Counted from the first letter of the stretch, positions 33,899-44,121 are shown. The stretch: 64,000 nucleotides of DNA from Oscillospiraceae bacterium (GCA_910574995.1 CAJTCS010000007.1:154228-218227); one strand, 5' to 3'. The notes: a model not told the origin generated them from the letters alone. Numbers and translations are program-made.

Positions 33899-34369
33899 AT
33901 GGGCATTTTAGACGATGTAGTGATAAACGCCAAGTCCGCCGCCGAGGCCGTGGGAAGGAAGGCCGGGCAGATCGTGGATGTTTCCAAGCTGCGCATCAGC
34001 GCCGCCGAGGTAAACGCCGAGATTTCCAAGCGATTTGAAGTGTTGGGCCAGTATGTATACGAGTGCTGCCGGGAAAAGCTGGCAGAAGACCCGGAGAGCA
34101 TTGGCCAGATGACGGAAATCGACCAGCTGAAGGCACAGCAGGCTGCCATCGCCAAGGAACTGGGCGACAAACAGAACAAGGTGTTCTGCCCCACCTGCGG
34201 CAAGCAAAGCCCCACCTCCGCCACCTTCTGCAGCGCCTGCGGCGCGAAGCTGACCCCCGACCCAGAGCCCATCCCCCAGGAAGCGGGCCCCAATGACGCA
34301 AAAGAAGCCGAAGAGGCCAAAGGCCCCGAGGCACACGTTTCAGACCTTCCGCCCCGCCAGTACCCGTAA
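33899..34369 (+). CDS. Helical protein with C-terminal zinc ribbon
   Basis: A 156-residue protein. Residues about 1-90 are predicted to be helical (AKSAAEAVGRKAGQIVDVSK then AEISKRFEVLGQYVYECCREKL). A zinc ribbon follows at about residues 99-119 (FCPTCGKQ...FCSACGAKL), then an acidic, Pro-rich tail. AAAGGAGG precedes ATG 33899. It resembles small zinc-ribbon proteins of unknown function in Clostridia. It has its own promoter and terminator, so it is a single-gene unit. Confidence 0.72.
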   Translation: MGILDDVVINAKSAAEAVGRKAGQIVDVSKLRISAAEVNAEISKRFEVLGQYVYECCREKLAEDPESIGQMTEIDQLKAQQAAIAKELGDKQNKVFCPTCGKQSPTSATFCSACGAKLTPDPEPIPQEAGPNDAKEAEEAKGPEAHVSDLPPRQYP

Positions 34370-34398
34370 GGCCCTGGCCGGTTCTATGGGCCAATAGC

Positions 34399-34438
34399 AA
34401 AAAAGCCGCCAGCCTTTCCCAGGGCTGGCGGCTTTTTT
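34399..34438. terminator. Bidirectional terminator
   Basis: AAAAAAGCCGCCAGCC (34399-34414) pairs with GGCTGGCGGCTTTTTT (34423-34438). It serves the zinc-ribbon gene and the convergent chromate transporter pair. Confidence 0.93.
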
Positions 34439-34448
34439 GTCCAGGGGT

Positions 34449-35012
34449 TTAGGAAAAAGGGAAGAGCAGCACCCCGGCGGCCCCAGCCCCCAGCATGATA
34501 TACAAAGGGTTCGCCTTCCATTTCCGCAGGATGAACAGCCCGGCCCCAAAGATGCAAACGGAAGCCAGGTCGACGCCGCCCAGGTCTGCTGGCAGGGCCC
34601 GCTGCCCATAAAAAGACAGGATGAGCAGGGAGATGCCCGCCGATGCGATCATGGCCACCACGGCAGGCCGCAGCCCGGCCAGCACCCCTTGGGCCAGGGT
34701 AAGGTCCCGGAAGCGGTAATACAAGAAAGCCAGCGCCGTGACGATCACGCAGGAGGGCAGTACGCATCCCGCTGTGGCCACAAGGGCCCCCGGGAACCCC
34801 GCCACCTGGATACCCACAAAGGTAGCGCAGTTGATAGCGATGGGGCCGGGGGTCATTTCTGAGATGGCCATGATGTCGGCAAACTGGGCCATGGACAGCC
34901 AGGGATGCAGGTCCACCACCTGATGCTGGATAAGGGGCATGGCGGCGTACCCCCCGCCGATACTGAACAGGCCGATCTGGAAGAAACTCCACAGCAGCTC
35001 TAGGTAAATCAT
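34449..35012 (-). CDS. chrA: Chromate transporter family protein, C-terminal-type half
   Basis: A 187-residue membrane protein with about five hydrophobic segments. The CHR domain signature is seen as FQIGLFSIGGGYAAMPLI near the N-terminus and EMTPGPIAINCATFVGIQVAG (about residues 49-69, quoted in part). It is one half of a short-chain CHR pair, in which two single-domain proteins make an antiparallel transporter that exports chromate or a related anion. Its ATG overlaps the stop of the upstream half in ATGA, showing translational coupling. The natural substrate may not be chromate. Confidence 0.85.
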   Translation of the reverse strand: MIYLELLWSFFQIGLFSIGGGYAAMPLIQHQVVDLHPWLSMAQFADIMAISEMTPGPIAINCATFVGIQVAGFPGALVATAGCVLPSCVIVTALAFLYYRFRDLTLAQGVLAGLRPAVVAMIASAGISLLILSFYGQRALPADLGGVDLASVCIFGAGLFILRKWKANPLYIMLGAGAAGVLLFPFS

Positions 35013-35593
35013 TCCGCTCCCCCCTTCCCGGCGCCTTGCTTCCGCTCCCGCAGAAGGGTGTCGGCGGCGCCTAAAATGCCGCAGGCCAGGATGACCCACA
35101 TGATGTTTACCGAAAAGAACCGAACCGCCACAAAAGAGCCAAGCAGAACCAGGACTGGCAGGATACGCTTTTGCTGGAAGACAGCTTTCCCCATGGTGAT
35201 GACCACATCGCAGATCACGGCGGCCACGCCGGCCAGCATGCCGGCCATGGCCATAGAAACGAAGGGGTTGTCCCGGAAAGCCCGGTAAAAAAATGAAATG
35301 GCAGAAATGATGGCCAAAGGGGGCAGTACAGTGCCCAAAGCGGTCACCAGTGCCCCTGGCAGCCCCGCTACGCGGTAGCCGGTCAGGATGGAAGCGTTCA
35401 CCGCGATGGGCCCGGGGGAGGACTGGGCGATGGCAGTCAGGTCCAGCATTTCCTGTTCTTCGATCCATCCAAGCTCTTCCACAAATTTTTTCCGCATCAA
35501 GGGGATGATGACAAACCCGCCCCCAAAGGTGCACGCGCTTAATTGGAGGGTGGAAAGGAACAATGTCCGGTATTTGTGCGAGATTTGCTGCAA
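35009..35593 (-). CDS. chrA: Chromate transporter family protein, N-terminal-type half
   Basis: A 194-residue CHR-domain protein. LSACTFGGGFVIIPLMRKKF (about residues 18-37) and AIAQSSPGPIAVNASILTGY (about 54-73) are the conserved motifs. It starts at TTG 35593, with AAGGAAG upstream and no in-frame ATG nearby. It is followed by the second half with an ATGA overlap. Two half-size genes in tandem form the known short-chain CHR arrangement. A good promoter lies at 35641-35669. Confidence 0.85.
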   Translation of the reverse strand: MQQISHKYRTLFLSTLQLSACTFGGGFVIIPLMRKKFVEELGWIEEQEMLDLTAIAQSSPGPIAVNASILTGYRVAGLPGALVTALGTVLPPLAIISAISFFYRAFRDNPFVSMAMAGMLAGVAAVICDVVITMGKAVFQQKRILPVLVLLGSFVAVRFFSVNIMWVILACGILGAADTLLRERKQGAGKGGAE

Positions 35594-35640
35594 ACGACCA
35601 CTTCCTTAGCTGCAAGGTTATACCTGTATCAAACATGTGT

Positions 35641-35669
35641 AGTATAGCATGGGATGCCAGGGAAATCAA
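35641..35669 (-). promoter_or_regulatory. Promoter of the chromate transporter pair
   Basis: On the minus strand TTGATT (35669-35664) and TATACT (35646-35641) are 17 bp apart, with TGC extending the -10 box. Confidence 0.75.
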
Positions 35670-35776
35670 CCGGACATTTGGCAGGGCGGGGGGTACGGCC
35701 GGGACGCGGGTTCGGCCGGCTCGTGACGGCCGCCCCCGGCGACCTTCGCCCTTTTTCAAAGGTTGTAGGGTTTTCA

Positions 35777-36202
35777 GGGCTTGCGGCCCCGTGGCCGCCC
35801 CCGGGGTTAGGCAGTGCATCGACGGCCGCAAAAAAAGCCTTGAATCCCCTTGAGAGGTATTGCAAAAAAATGTATGATGTGGTATATTTTATAATAAAGC
35901 CAGGGCGAAGCCTCTTGCAAAGTGTATTTTTGCAGTGCCAATCCGCCCGGGAATAAGAAAATGGAGGATTTCATGATGAGAAAACGTTTCTTCGCCGTTT
36001 TACTGGCCGTGTGCCTGCTTTTGGGCACGGCCCCGCTTCAGGCGCGGGCGGAGGATATCGTGGACGTGACCCGATACAGCTACACGATTACGCCCATATT
36101 GTCCCCGTTTGCCTATTACCTGTATGTGAAGACCGACAACCCCGACCCCACCAGCTTCCGCCTGGTGGACGAGGAAAGCGTGCATTACAAGTCCGGCGAC
36201 AG
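35777..36202 (+). repeat. Left copy of the duplicated promoter/signal-peptide region
   Basis: From GGGCTTGCGGCCCC through the promoter, ribosome site, signal peptide and about 75 codons, this segment is nearly identical to 39101-39514. The stretch from 35820 to about 35990 shows only isolated base differences. The intergenic part of the gap between the chr promoter and the first SLH gene holds this repeat and GC-rich inverted repeats but no gene. Confidence 0.85.
35860..35888 (+). promoter_or_regulatory. Promoter of SLH protein gene 1
   Basis: TTGCAA (35860-35865) and TATATT (35883-35888) are 17 bp apart, with TGG extending the -10 box. TATAAT follows within 7 bases as a possible second -10. 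The start codon is about 85 bp downstream. Confidence 0.7.
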
Positions 36203-38960
36203 GGGCCAGGTAACCAGTCAAGGTTACACAAGAAAAGTAGACCCCGGCACCTATTACATAGCACAAACGAAATTTGAAGATGTGGTATATGAGAACGCCT
36301 CTATATACCGCGTGCGCGGCGGGTATATTTTCTGGGCCGAGAATGCCTATGGAGACGGCGGGACGTTCACCCTTTGCCAGAAAACAAGCAGCGGCTACAT
36401 CCTTGCCGATGACAAATTTGAAAAAACATCTAAAAAAATCTCCTGCACGAAGCTGGAGACCCTGGAAAGCTACCTCATCAACACCTGCACCACAGCGGAC
36501 ATGGCTTTTTTTGAAAAGCTGGACGCGGTGCAAAGGCGGCTGGAACAAGTAGCGGTGTATCCCCGCGCTGTGTATGACGTGACCAAGCCTGGCAGGTACC
36601 CTTATCCCTATTTGGCTGCTTCCCCTTATGCGGAGCTGGGCCTTAACCCGCACTATGAGATGTTTGACTATGTAGATGGGTTTCTGCTGTCCGACGCCTA
36701 TCCTTTTGTGCTAAGTTCGTCCGGTTTCCCTGTCACCATGCGCACCGTGGCCGAGACCTTAGAGCCGAGCTGTACGGTGGAACCCGGTCGCACCCACGCT
36801 TTTTTTAAAATAACTTTTAACGGCCAGACCCATGAGTATGGCGGAGCGGGGGCAGGCGGCTACACCCCCCTGCTCTCCAGTAGCGTCAAAGAAGTATTCA
36901 CCTTTAATGAAACGACAGGAGACCTCGGCACCCGCGGCACGATTGATGGGTTCTATAAGCAGCTTCGGGCCTATGAACCTGTTGCCGCGAAGGATATGGC
37001 GCCCTATACAAGCCAAATTGCTGGGGATACTTTTGTGGAAACCATCCGATCTGCGGGCGGCGCATGGTTGCGGGTGTGCGTAGAGGGGTTGTTCGGAAAC
37101 GGCATGAGCTACAGCTATGTGCTACCAGATGTGGAGGATTTTTACCTCCTTCTGTCTAACACATGGGTAGACGGCCGGTATATCAATGATAAAGAAAGAC
37201 TGGACCCCAGCGCTTCCTTTGCAGATCATCCTACCGCAAGCATAATGGTGCGCAATGTAACCTTCACAGACTCCAAAGGGAAACGCCGTACCCAAGATGT
37301 ACTCTATGATTATATAGCAACGAGGGATCGCTGGGAGTCCCCTTCTTTCTACTATGGTTCATCATATACTACCAATGCTCCGGTTCCAGACGAGCTGGTC
37401 CTGACACGGGAGCAGGTAGAGGCCATGGTCCTGGACGGACAAACCGGCCGTTATCCCGAAAAAGGTTTGATTTATGACGGCACCGCAAAACCTGGCACAC
37501 CCTTTACCAACACCCTGGTAACAGGGATAAGCATTCCCAGCACCCTTGAAATAGGGGTAGGAAAGAGGGTCAATCTTACCGGAACAATCTCCCCGGCTAA
37601 CGCCACTTGGCCTAACACGAGTTGGAAGTCTTCCAACGCAGGCGTGGCTGACGTATTCAGACGCGATGATGGTGTGACATGCGAGGTTTATGGAAGAAAA
37701 GCGGGCACGGCCGTGCTGACGGCTACCACGGTAGATGGCCAATATACTGCTACCTGCACTGTAACAGTAACAGCAGCCACACCTACGCCTAAGCCTACAC
37801 CCACACCCAAACCTACACCAACGCCCAAACCCACGCCAACGCCGACGACATCTTCTACGCCAACTCCTACCCCCACACCTACGCCTACGCCTACGCCTGG
37901 CAGCACCCCGGTAACAGGGATAAGCATTCCCAGCACCCTTGAAGTAGGGATAGGAGATAGCACCACCCTTACCCCGGAAATCTCCCCGTCTGATGCCACT
38001 TGTGCCGACACGAATTGGGAATCTTCCAACACAGACGTGGTTATAGTAACCGGAGGCGTGGATCGTATGACGGCCTATATTTATGGAATAGAAGAAGGCA
38101 CGGCAGTGCTGACGGCTACCACGGTAGATGGTGGACATACCGCTACCTGTACGGTAACGGTAACAGCGGCCACACCAACGCCTACACCTACACCGACGCC
38201 AACGCCGACCCCAACACCTACACCGACGCCAACGCCGACCCCAACACCTACGCCTACCCCCGCGCCGGGCGTGCCAACCCCGACTCCCACACCTACCCCC
38301 ACACCGGGCGTGCCAACCCCGACTCCTACGCCTACCCCCACACCGGGCGTGCCAACCCCGACTCCTACGCCTACCCCCACACCGGATGTGCCAACCCCGA
38401 CCCCCACACCTACCCCCACACCTACGCCTCCCTCCAGCTTTACGGACGTGCCAGCGGACGCCTGGTACGCCAACGCGGTAGACTGGGCTGTAGCGAACAG
38501 GATTACCAGCGGCACCGGGGACGGCACCACGTTCTCCCCGTACGCCAACTGCACACGTTCGCAGATCGTTACGTTCCTGTGGAACGCGGCGGGCAGGCCC
38601 GTGGTGGAAGCTGGCCGGTCTTTCACGGATGTGCCAGCGGACGCTTGGTACGCTAAGGCGGTAGACTGGGCTATTGCAAATAACATTACCAACGGTACGG
38701 GGGATGGCAGCACATTCTCTCCGGACGCGGTTTGTACCCGCTCTCAGGCGGTGATGTTCCTATGGAACGCGGCGGGTAAGCCCGTGGTTTCCGGCGGCAA
38801 TTTCTTCATCGATGTGCCCGCCAACATCTGGTACGGCGGCGCTGTGAACTGGGCCGTGGCCAATAGGATTACCAGCGGCACCGGGGACGGCGCCACGTTC
38901 TCCCCGGACGCCAACTGCACACGTTCGCAGATTGTGTCTTTCCTGTACCGGGCCCAATAA
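35973..38960 (+). CDS. Surface protein 1: unknown N-terminal domain, two BIG2 domains, three SLH domains
   Basis: About 995 residues. A Sec signal peptide ([18 protein letters not shown] then cleavage after about ARA) leads to an unrecognised region of about 480 residues rich in Tyr and paired Cys. Then come BIG2 Ig-like domain 1 (about residues 510-595, [20 protein letters not shown]), a Thr-Pro linker, BIG2 domain 2 (about 648-730), a longer Thr-Pro linker with four [11 protein letters not shown] units, and three SLH domains (from about 827, [18 protein letters not shown]) that would bind pyruvylated cell-wall polysaccharide. GGAGG at 35963 fits ATG 35973 or 35976. A tandem paralogue follows at 39285. 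No enzyme motif was recognised; adhesion or scaffold is a guess. Confidence 0.85.
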   Translation: MMRKRFFAVLLAVCLLLGTAPLQARAEDIVDVTRYSYTITPILSPFAYYLYVKTDNPDPTSFRLVDEESVHYKSGDRGQVTSQGYTRKVDPGTYYIAQTKFEDVVYENASIYRVRGGYIFWAENAYGDGGTFTLCQKTSSGYILADDKFEKTSKKISCTKLETLESYLINTCTTADMAFFEKLDAVQRRLEQVAVYPRAVYDVTKPGRYPYPYLAASPYAELGLNPHYEMFDYVDGFLLSDAYPFVLSSSGFPVTMRTVAETLEPSCTVEPGRTHAFFKITFNGQTHEYGGAGAGGYTPLLSSSVKEVFTFNETTGDLGTRGTIDGFYKQLRAYEPVAAKDMAPYTSQIAGDTFVETIRSAGGAWLRVCVEGLFGNGMSYSYVLPDVEDFYLLLSNTWVDGRYINDKERLDPSASFADHPTASIMVRNVTFTDSKGKRRTQDVLYDYIATRDRWESPSFYYGSSYTTNAPVPDELVLTREQVEAMVLDGQTGRYPEKGLIYDGTAKPGTPFTNTLVTGISIPSTLEIGVGKRVNLTGTISPANATWPNTSWKSSNAGVADVFRRDDGVTCEVYGRKAGTAVLTATTVDGQYTATCTVTVTAATPTPKPTPTPKPTPTPKPTPTPTTSSTPTPTPTPTPTPTPGSTPVTGISIPSTLEVGIGDSTTLTPEISPSDATCADTNWESSNTDVVIVTGGVDRMTAYIYGIEEGTAVLTATTVDGGHTATCTVTVTAATPTPTPTPTPTPTPTPTPTPTPTPTPTPTPAPGVPTPTPTPTPTPGVPTPTPTPTPTPGVPTPTPTPTPTPDVPTPTPTPTPTPTPPSSFTDVPADAWYANAVDWAVANRITSGTGDGTTFSPYANCTRSQIVTFLWNAAGRPVVEAGRSFTDVPADAWYAKAVDWAIANNITNGTGDGSTFSPDAVCTRSQAVMFLWNAAGKPVVSGGNFFIDVPANIWYGGAVNWAVANRITSGTGDGATFSPDANCTRSQIVSFLYRAQ
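37773..37900 (+). repeat. Thr-Pro/Lys-Pro linker repeat, SLH gene 1
   Basis: ACNCCN-type hexamers encode repeating [10 protein letters not shown]. The tract separates the two BIG2 domains and is prone to slippage or recombination. Confidence 0.8.
38168..38437 (+). repeat. Thr-Pro linker with 39-bp GVP(TP)5 repeat, SLH gene 1
   Basis: A run of ACNCCN hexamers is followed by 39-bp units encoding [13 protein letters not shown] (the last one DVP), repeated four times from about 38268. It connects BIG2 domain 2 to the SLH domains. Confidence 0.8.
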
Positions 38961-39032
38961 AGAGGGAATCGTGTGAAAAAGGATTGGAATCACGGCGGAT
39001 ATCCCTGTGAAAATACTGTATGAAGACAGCGG

Positions 39033-39059
39033 AAGCGGCGGGGCAACCCGCCGCTTTTT
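39033..39059 (+). terminator. Terminator after SLH gene 1
   Basis: AAGCGGCGGG pairs with CCCGCCGCTT around a GCAA tetraloop, followed by further T. The 324-bp gap between the SLH genes holds this terminator and the right copy of the duplicated upstream region, but no gene. Confidence 0.9.
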
Positions 39060-39100
39060 CCTGGAATGGCAAAAAATTTTTCTTGACTATGCCTTTCCCG

Positions 39101-39514
39101 GGGCTTGCGGCCCCGGGGTTAGGCAGTGCCTTAACGGCCGCAAAAAAAGCCTTGAATCCCCTTGAGCGGCATTGCAAAAAAATGTATGATGTGGTATATT
39201 TTATAATAAAGCCAGGGCGAAGCCTCTTGCAAAGTGTATTTTTGCAGTGCCAATCCGCCCGGGAATAAGAAAATGGAGGATTTCATGATGAAAAAACGTT
39301 TCTTAGCCGTTTTACTGGCCGTGTGCCTGCTTTTGGGCACGGCCCCGCTCCAGGTACGGGCGGAGGACATCGTGGACGTGACCCAATACAGCTACACGAT
39401 TACGCCCATATTGTCCCCCTTTACCTATTACCTGTATGTGAAGACCGACAACCCCGACCCCACCAGCTTCCGCCTGGTGGACGAGGAAAGCGTGCATTAC
39501 CAGCCCGGTGACAT
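39101..39514 (+). repeat. Right copy of the duplicated promoter/signal-peptide region
   Basis: Nearly identical to 35777-36202, offset by about 3.31 kb. It lacks a 16-base GC-rich insertion present in the left copy just upstream of the shared AGGCAGTGC. Confidence 0.85.
39172..39200 (+). promoter_or_regulatory. Promoter of SLH protein gene 2
   Basis: TTGCAA (39172-39177) and TATATT (39195-39200) are 17 bp apart with a TGG extension, identical to the promoter of SLH gene 1. Confidence 0.7.
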
Positions 39515-42284
39515 GGGCGAGATGCAGGTTAAACTGGACGACGGTTACAGTGTCAGAGTGGAAGTAGAACCCGGCACATATTACATAGAACAAACGATAT
39601 TTGAAGATGTGGCATATGAGGACGCCTCTACATACCGCGTGCCCGGCGGGTATATTTTTACGGCCCGGAAAGCCTTTGCAGATGGCGGGGACTTCACCCT
39701 TTGCCAGAAAACAAGCAGCGGCCCATACCTTCACCATGCCACATTTGAAAAAACATCGGTAAAAGTCCCCTGCCAGCAGCTGGACACCTGGAAAAGCTAC
39801 CTCCTCAACACCTGCACCACAGCGGACATGTCTTTTTTTGAAAAGCTGGACGCGGTGCAAAGGCGGCTGGACGAAATAGCGGTGTATCCCCGCGGTGTGT
39901 TTGACATGGACAAGCCTGGCAGTGAGCCTTATCCCTATTTGGCCGCTTCCCCTTATTGGGAGCTGAGCCTTAACGACCACTATGCGATGTATGACTATAT
40001 AGATGGGCTTTTGCTGTCCTACGCCTATCCCTTTGTGCTGGATTCCGCCAGCTTCCCTGGCACCATGCGCGCCATAGCCACGGCCTTAGAGCCGGACTGT
40101 GAGGTGTCCTCCAGCTACACCCATGCTTATATCGATGTAACTTTCAACGGCGAGACCCATATCTATGGCGGAGCGGGGGAAGGGGACAGCACCCCCCTGT
40201 TCTCCGATAGGGTGGAAACCGTATTCACCTTTGATGAAACGGAAACAGACTTCGGTACCCACGGCACGATGGATGGATTCCATCAGCTTCTTCGGGACTA
40301 TGACCCTATCGCCCTTGCGGATATGGAACCCTATAGAGATAAACTTACCGGGGAGACTTTCAGGAAAACCATCCGGTCCACAGGCGGCACTTGGATGCAG
40401 GTGGGCGTAGAGGGATGGTTCAGCAACGGCATGACCTTCAGCTATACGGTTCCGCTGGGAGCGTCTTCTTACCGCATCCTGTCTGACGCATGGATAGACG
40501 GGCGGTATGTGGATGAATATGAAAGCCTGACCAGCGCTTCCTTTGAAGAGCATCCTACCGCAGACATAGTGGTGCACAATGTAACCTTCACAGACCTCAC
40601 CGGGGAAACCTATACCCAAGATGTAGTCTATGAGTATCGGGAAGACAAGGACTGCTGGGAGGCCCCGTATTTTTACAGTGGCGGCAATTCATATAATCCC
40701 AGTAAACCGCTTCCAGAAGAACTGGTTCTGACGCGGGAGCAGGTAGAGGCCATGGACCTGGACGGGCAAAGCGGCCGCGTGCCCGAGAGCGGGTTGATTT
40801 ATGACGGCTCTGCGGAGCCTGGCACACCCTTTACCAACATCCTGGTAACCGGGATCAGCATTCCCAGCACCCTTGAAATAGGGGAAGGAGAGATCTTCTA
40901 CCTTACCCCGGAAATCTCCCCGGCCGGCGCCACTTGGCCTGGCACGTCTTGGAAGTCCTCCAACGAAGACGTGGCTACGGTACTCGTAGGCGATGATGGC
41001 ATGACAGCCAGGATTTATGGGATAAAAGAGGGCACAGCCGTGCTGACGGCTACCACGCTTGATGGCAACTATACCGCCACCTGCACGGTAACCGTAACAG
41101 CGCCCACGCCTACCCCTACCCCAACTCCTACACCCACACCTACTCCTAGCCCCACGCCTACGTCTACACCCACGCCTACCCCAACTCCTACACCTACACC
41201 TACGCCTACTCCAACGCCTACCCCTACACCCACGCCTACCCCTACTCCAACGCCAAGCTGGCCGGTATTCGTCGATGTTCCTGTGGGCGTTTGGTTCGAG
41301 CCGGGTGTGAAATATGCCTATGAAAACGGCCTGATGGCAGGCGTGGGCAACAGCCGGTTCGACCCACAGGGCACCACCACCCGTTCCCAGCTGGTGGCAG
41401 TGCTGTACCGTTTGGAAGGTAAGCCCACGGTGTCCGGCTCTAACCTTTTCCGGGACGTGCTGGCGGGCGAATACTATTACGATGCGGTGCAGTGGGCTGC
41501 GGCCAACGGCATTGTCAGCGGCAAGGGCAACGGCCTCTTTGACCCCCTAGGCGTCATTACCCGAGAGCAGACCGCGTCCATCCTATACCGGTACGCCCGG
41601 TATAAAGGCTATGATACCCTAAAGACCACCAGCCTGGCAGCTTTTACCGACTTCCAAAGCATCGGCAGCTATGCAGTAGAAGCCATGCGCTGGGCCCATG
41701 CCTCCGGCCTGCTCAACGGCACCGGCAATAGTCGGATATCCCCCCTGGGCAACACCACCCGGGCGGAAATGGCCACCATCCTCACCAGCTTCTGTAACAA
41801 GGTGGTGGGCACCCAGCCCGCCGAAACAGGCCCCCATGCGGGGAAGATCCCTTTTAGCTTTGTGCTGGAGGGTGAGGAAGTCTTTACCGGCTACCTGCCT
41901 GGCTATTGGGAAGGCCGGTATGTAATCGAGCGCAGGGAGAGCGGATCTGACGGCAATCAAAGCGGCGTTTATTCCCTGTCCTTGTATGATAAAAACTATT
42001 ACAGCGGTCAAGACCCCTTGTACCAAGATGATTTCCTCGTTTCGTATTTTGTAAGGGAGGTTGATGCACCTCAAGAAACGTATGGCCCTTACAGGGTAAC
42101 TACCATATCCTACAAAGGAAAGCTGTATATAGTGGGGTATGCTGCAGCGCAAAGTTTCCCTGGTGGCTTACCCGATTTAGAGGACGCAGCTTATCGGCAG
42201 TGGTCTGAAATGTATGGGGACGTACATAGCATCGCCCAAAACATCCAGTTCGCAGACAGTGTGACGGTACTGGAATCAAACTGA
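39285..42284 (+). CDS. Surface protein 2: unknown N-terminal domain, one BIG2 domain, three SLH domains, unique tail
   Basis: About 999 residues, paralogous to the preceding gene through the signal peptide ([18 protein letters not shown]), the unknown N-terminal region (about residues 27-510) and the first BIG2 domain (about 522-605). It has a single Thr-Pro linker (about 606-658). Its three SLH domains (from about 660, [20 protein letters not shown]) are not recent copies of those in protein 1. Unlike protein 1 it continues for about 150 residues after the SLH domains (from [20 protein letters not shown]), with no family I recognise. Expected to be exported and bound to the cell wall. GGAGG sits 8 bases before ATG 39285. 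Confidence 0.85.
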   Translation: MMKKRFLAVLLAVCLLLGTAPLQVRAEDIVDVTQYSYTITPILSPFTYYLYVKTDNPDPTSFRLVDEESVHYQPGDMGEMQVKLDDGYSVRVEVEPGTYYIEQTIFEDVAYEDASTYRVPGGYIFTARKAFADGGDFTLCQKTSSGPYLHHATFEKTSVKVPCQQLDTWKSYLLNTCTTADMSFFEKLDAVQRRLDEIAVYPRGVFDMDKPGSEPYPYLAASPYWELSLNDHYAMYDYIDGLLLSYAYPFVLDSASFPGTMRAIATALEPDCEVSSSYTHAYIDVTFNGETHIYGGAGEGDSTPLFSDRVETVFTFDETETDFGTHGTMDGFHQLLRDYDPIALADMEPYRDKLTGETFRKTIRSTGGTWMQVGVEGWFSNGMTFSYTVPLGASSYRILSDAWIDGRYVDEYESLTSASFEEHPTADIVVHNVTFTDLTGETYTQDVVYEYREDKDCWEAPYFYSGGNSYNPSKPLPEELVLTREQVEAMDLDGQSGRVPESGLIYDGSAEPGTPFTNILVTGISIPSTLEIGEGEIFYLTPEISPAGATWPGTSWKSSNEDVATVLVGDDGMTARIYGIKEGTAVLTATTLDGNYTATCTVTVTAPTPTPTPTPTPTPTPSPTPTSTPTPTPTPTPTPTPTPTPTPTPTPTPTPTPSWPVFVDVPVGVWFEPGVKYAYENGLMAGVGNSRFDPQGTTTRSQLVAVLYRLEGKPTVSGSNLFRDVLAGEYYYDAVQWAAANGIVSGKGNGLFDPLGVITREQTASILYRYARYKGYDTLKTTSLAAFTDFQSIGSYAVEAMRWAHASGLLNGTGNSRISPLGNTTRAEMATILTSFCNKVVGTQPAETGPHAGKIPFSFVLEGEEVFTGYLPGYWEGRYVIERRESGSDGNQSGVYSLSLYDKNYYSGQDPLYQDDFLVSYFVREVDAPQETYGPYRVTTISYKGKLYIVGYAAAQSFPGGLPDLEDAAYRQWSEMYGDVHSIAQNIQFADSVTVLESN
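41101..41259 (+). repeat. Thr-Pro linker repeat, SLH gene 2
   Basis: About 26 near-perfect ACNCCN hexamers encode (TP)n with occasional Ser. The tract joins the BIG2 and SLH regions. Confidence 0.8.
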
Positions 42285-42297
42285 AACAAGCGCACAT

Positions 42298-42329
42298 GGA
42301 AGCAGCCCGGGGATACTGGGCTGCTTTCC
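42298..42329 (+). terminator. Terminator after SLH gene 2
   Basis: GGAAGCAGCCC (42298-42308) pairs with GGGCTGCTTTCC (42318-42329), a long stem ending in T-rich sequence. Confidence 0.75.
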
Positions 42330-42350
42330 TGCGCTTTTTCCGGGCAGAAG

Positions 42351-42379
42351 TTGAAAAAACCTCCCGGAAATGGTATACT
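42351..42379 (+). promoter_or_regulatory. Promoter of the phosphatase-glutaredoxin gene
   Basis: TTGAAA (42351-42356) and TATACT (42374-42379) are 17 bp apart with TGG before the -10 box. GTG 42414 is 35 bp downstream. Confidence 0.75.
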
Positions 42380-42413
42380 ATCCCCATATCTGTCAGCTTT
42401 TGGAGGTGTGGCC

Positions 42414-43220
42414 GTGAAATTTTATGTGACCCGCCATGGGGAAACAGCGTGGAACTTGGAAAACAAGGTATGCGGCAGGACAGACCTGCCCCTGAACGCC
42501 ACTGGGGAAGCACAGGCCCGGGAGACTGGCCGCAGGCTAAAGGACGTGCCCCTCCACCGGGTGGTGTGCTCGCCCATGCTGCGGGCCCGGCAGACGGCAG
42601 AGCTGATCTGCCAGGGCCGGGATATACCGGTAGAGGTGGACGGGCGGCTTATTGAACAGGATTACGGCACATATGAAGGCGCGGACCGCTTTGACCCCGG
42701 CTTCCTGGGGAACAAGCGGCAGTTCGCCACCCGGTATCCTGGGGGCGAATCGCACATGGGCACGGCCCGGCGGGTGTATGCCTGCCTGGAAGACTGGGCG
42801 GCCCGCTGCCCGGGGGAGAGCGTGCTGCTGGTGTGCCACGGGGGCGTGTGCCGGGTTATTGAAAGCTACTTCCACGACCTGGGCAACGAGGCGTTTTTCC
42901 AGTTTGCCATGGGGAACTGCGAGGTACGGGAGTACAGTGTCCCAGACCGGGAGGCCGGCGTACACGCCGTGCAGTTTTACGGCACGGCCATCTGTAAGGA
43001 TTGCCGGGAGGCCCTTCGGCTTTTCCACGAGCGAGGCTTTACCGATTTCGATTACATCGACGTGACGGCCAACACGGCCAATATGCGGGCTTTCCTGGCC
43101 CTGCGGGATACCCGTCCGGAACTGGCCCAGGCCCGGGAAGAGGGGCGTATCGGCGTGCCGCTGTTCCTGTTGGCGGATGGCTCGGTGGCCCTAGAGGCGG
43201 AAGAAATTATGCAAAAATAG
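42414..43220 (+). CDS. Histidine phosphatase fused to a glutaredoxin-like domain
   Basis: A 268-residue two-domain protein. Residues 1-180 are a phosphoglycerate-mutase-type histidine phosphatase with TRHGETAWN (catalytic His at about residue 8), [12 protein letters not shown], the acid/base region [10 protein letters not shown] and the second His in LVCHGGVCR. Residues about 185-268 are a thioredoxin-fold glutaredoxin-like domain with YGTAICKDC (CxxC near 191-194), [13 protein letters not shown] and the cis-Pro motif [12 protein letters not shown]. In many Clostridia this second domain occurs as a stand-alone small protein. GTG 42414 follows TGGAGG by 7 bases. The frame is continuous across the junction. 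Function is unknown; redox control of the phosphatase is a possibility. Confidence 0.85.
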   Translation: MKFYVTRHGETAWNLENKVCGRTDLPLNATGEAQARETGRRLKDVPLHRVVCSPMLRARQTAELICQGRDIPVEVDGRLIEQDYGTYEGADRFDPGFLGNKRQFATRYPGGESHMGTARRVYACLEDWAARCPGESVLLVCHGGVCRVIESYFHDLGNEAFFQFAMGNCEVREYSVPDREAGVHAVQFYGTAICKDCREALRLFHERGFTDFDYIDVTANTANMRAFLALRDTRPELAQAREEGRIGVPLFLLADGSVALEAEEIMQK

Positions 43221-43241
43221 GGAAAAAGGCGTTTTTTGCCT

Positions 43242-43269
43242 TTACAAAATTGGCGGTTTCCTGTACAAT
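43242..43269 (+). promoter_or_regulatory. Promoter of pyrH
   Basis: TTTACA (43242-43247) and TACAAT (43264-43269) are 16 bp apart. The pyrH start is about 50 bp downstream. Confidence 0.65.
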
Positions 43270-43320
43270 GGCTGTAAGTATATGGGAACGTCCGGCGGGT
43301 ACAGAAAGGAAGGTCTTATG

Positions 43321-44025
43321 ATGGAGCCAAAGTATAAAAGGGTTCTGCTGAAGCTCAGCGGCGAGTCCTTGGCTGGGGGCGTGGGCCATGGTATCGACTT
43401 TGACACGGTGATGCGCATTTGCCAGCCTATCAAGCGGGTGGTGGACATGGGGGCGCAGGTGGCCGTCGTGGTAGGCGGCGGCAACTTCTGGCGGGGCCGC
43501 AGCAGCGGCCAGATGGACCGCACCCGGGCCGACCACATGGGCATGCTGGCAACGGTCATCAATGCTTTGGGCGTGGCCGACGGCCTGGAACAGCTGGGCC
43601 TGGATGTGCGGGTGCAGACAGCCATCGCCATGCAGGAGGTGGCGGAACCCTATATCCGCAACCGGGCCGTACGGCACCTGGAAAAGGGCCGTGTGGTGGT
43701 GTTCGGCTGCGGCACAGGCAACCCCTTTTTCTCTACGGACACAGGGGCGGCCCTGCGGGCGGCGGAGATCGAGGCGGATGTGATTTTGAAAGCCACTATG
43801 GTGGACGGGGTTTATGACAGCGACCCCAAGAAGAACCCCCATGCCGTACGGTACGATACCCTCACCTATATGGACGTACTGAACCGGAACCTGGGCGTAA
43901 TGGACATGACGGCGGCTTCCTTTTGCAAGGACCGGGGCATCCCGTTTTTGGTGTTCAGTATCGAAGACCCAGAGAACATTGTGCGGGCCGTCGCTGGGGA
44001 AAAGGTAGGCACGCTGGTGCGGTAA
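43321..44025 (+). CDS. pyrH: Uridylate kinase
   Basis: A 234-residue amino-acid-kinase-fold enzyme that makes UDP from [18 protein letters not shown] at the N-terminus, [10 protein letters not shown] (about residues 49-58), [18 protein letters not shown] (about 62-79) and [14 protein letters not shown] (about 158-171) are the family landmarks. ATG 43318 and 43321 are adjacent; the second has better spacing to AAAGGAAGG. It is followed by frr, the usual order in Firmicutes (often rpsB-tsf-pyrH-frr, but rpsB and tsf are not here). Confidence 0.96.
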   Translation: MEPKYKRVLLKLSGESLAGGVGHGIDFDTVMRICQPIKRVVDMGAQVAVVVGGGNFWRGRSSGQMDRTRADHMGMLATVINALGVADGLEQLGLDVRVQTAIAMQEVAEPYIRNRAVRHLEKGRVVVFGCGTGNPFFSTDTGAALRAAEIEADVILKATMVDGVYDSDPKKNPHAVRYDTLTYMDVLNRNLGVMDMTAASFCKDRGIPFLVFSIEDPENIVRAVAGEKVGTLVR

Positions 44026-44121
44026 GCAGCCTGCCGGCATCGCGCTGGTAAACAAAGAAGCAAAGAGCAGAGGATAAAACCCCAAAAATCAGACCGGCCT
44101 ATATGCCTGGGCAGCGGAAGG

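Noticed and set aside
34449..35831. One 460-residue chromate transporter on the minus strand
   Set aside because: The N-terminal 270 codons are another frame of the upstream half-gene; the two real half-size genes overlap by ATGA and each has its own start.
37773..38437. CRISPR or microsatellite element in the Thr-Pro linkers
   Set aside because: The hexamers are in frame and encode Thr-Pro linkers between folded domains.
43221..43241. Terminator between the fusion gene and pyrH
   Set aside because: AAAGGC/GCCTTT is only a 6-bp stem and overlaps the pyrH -35 region; evidence is too weak.
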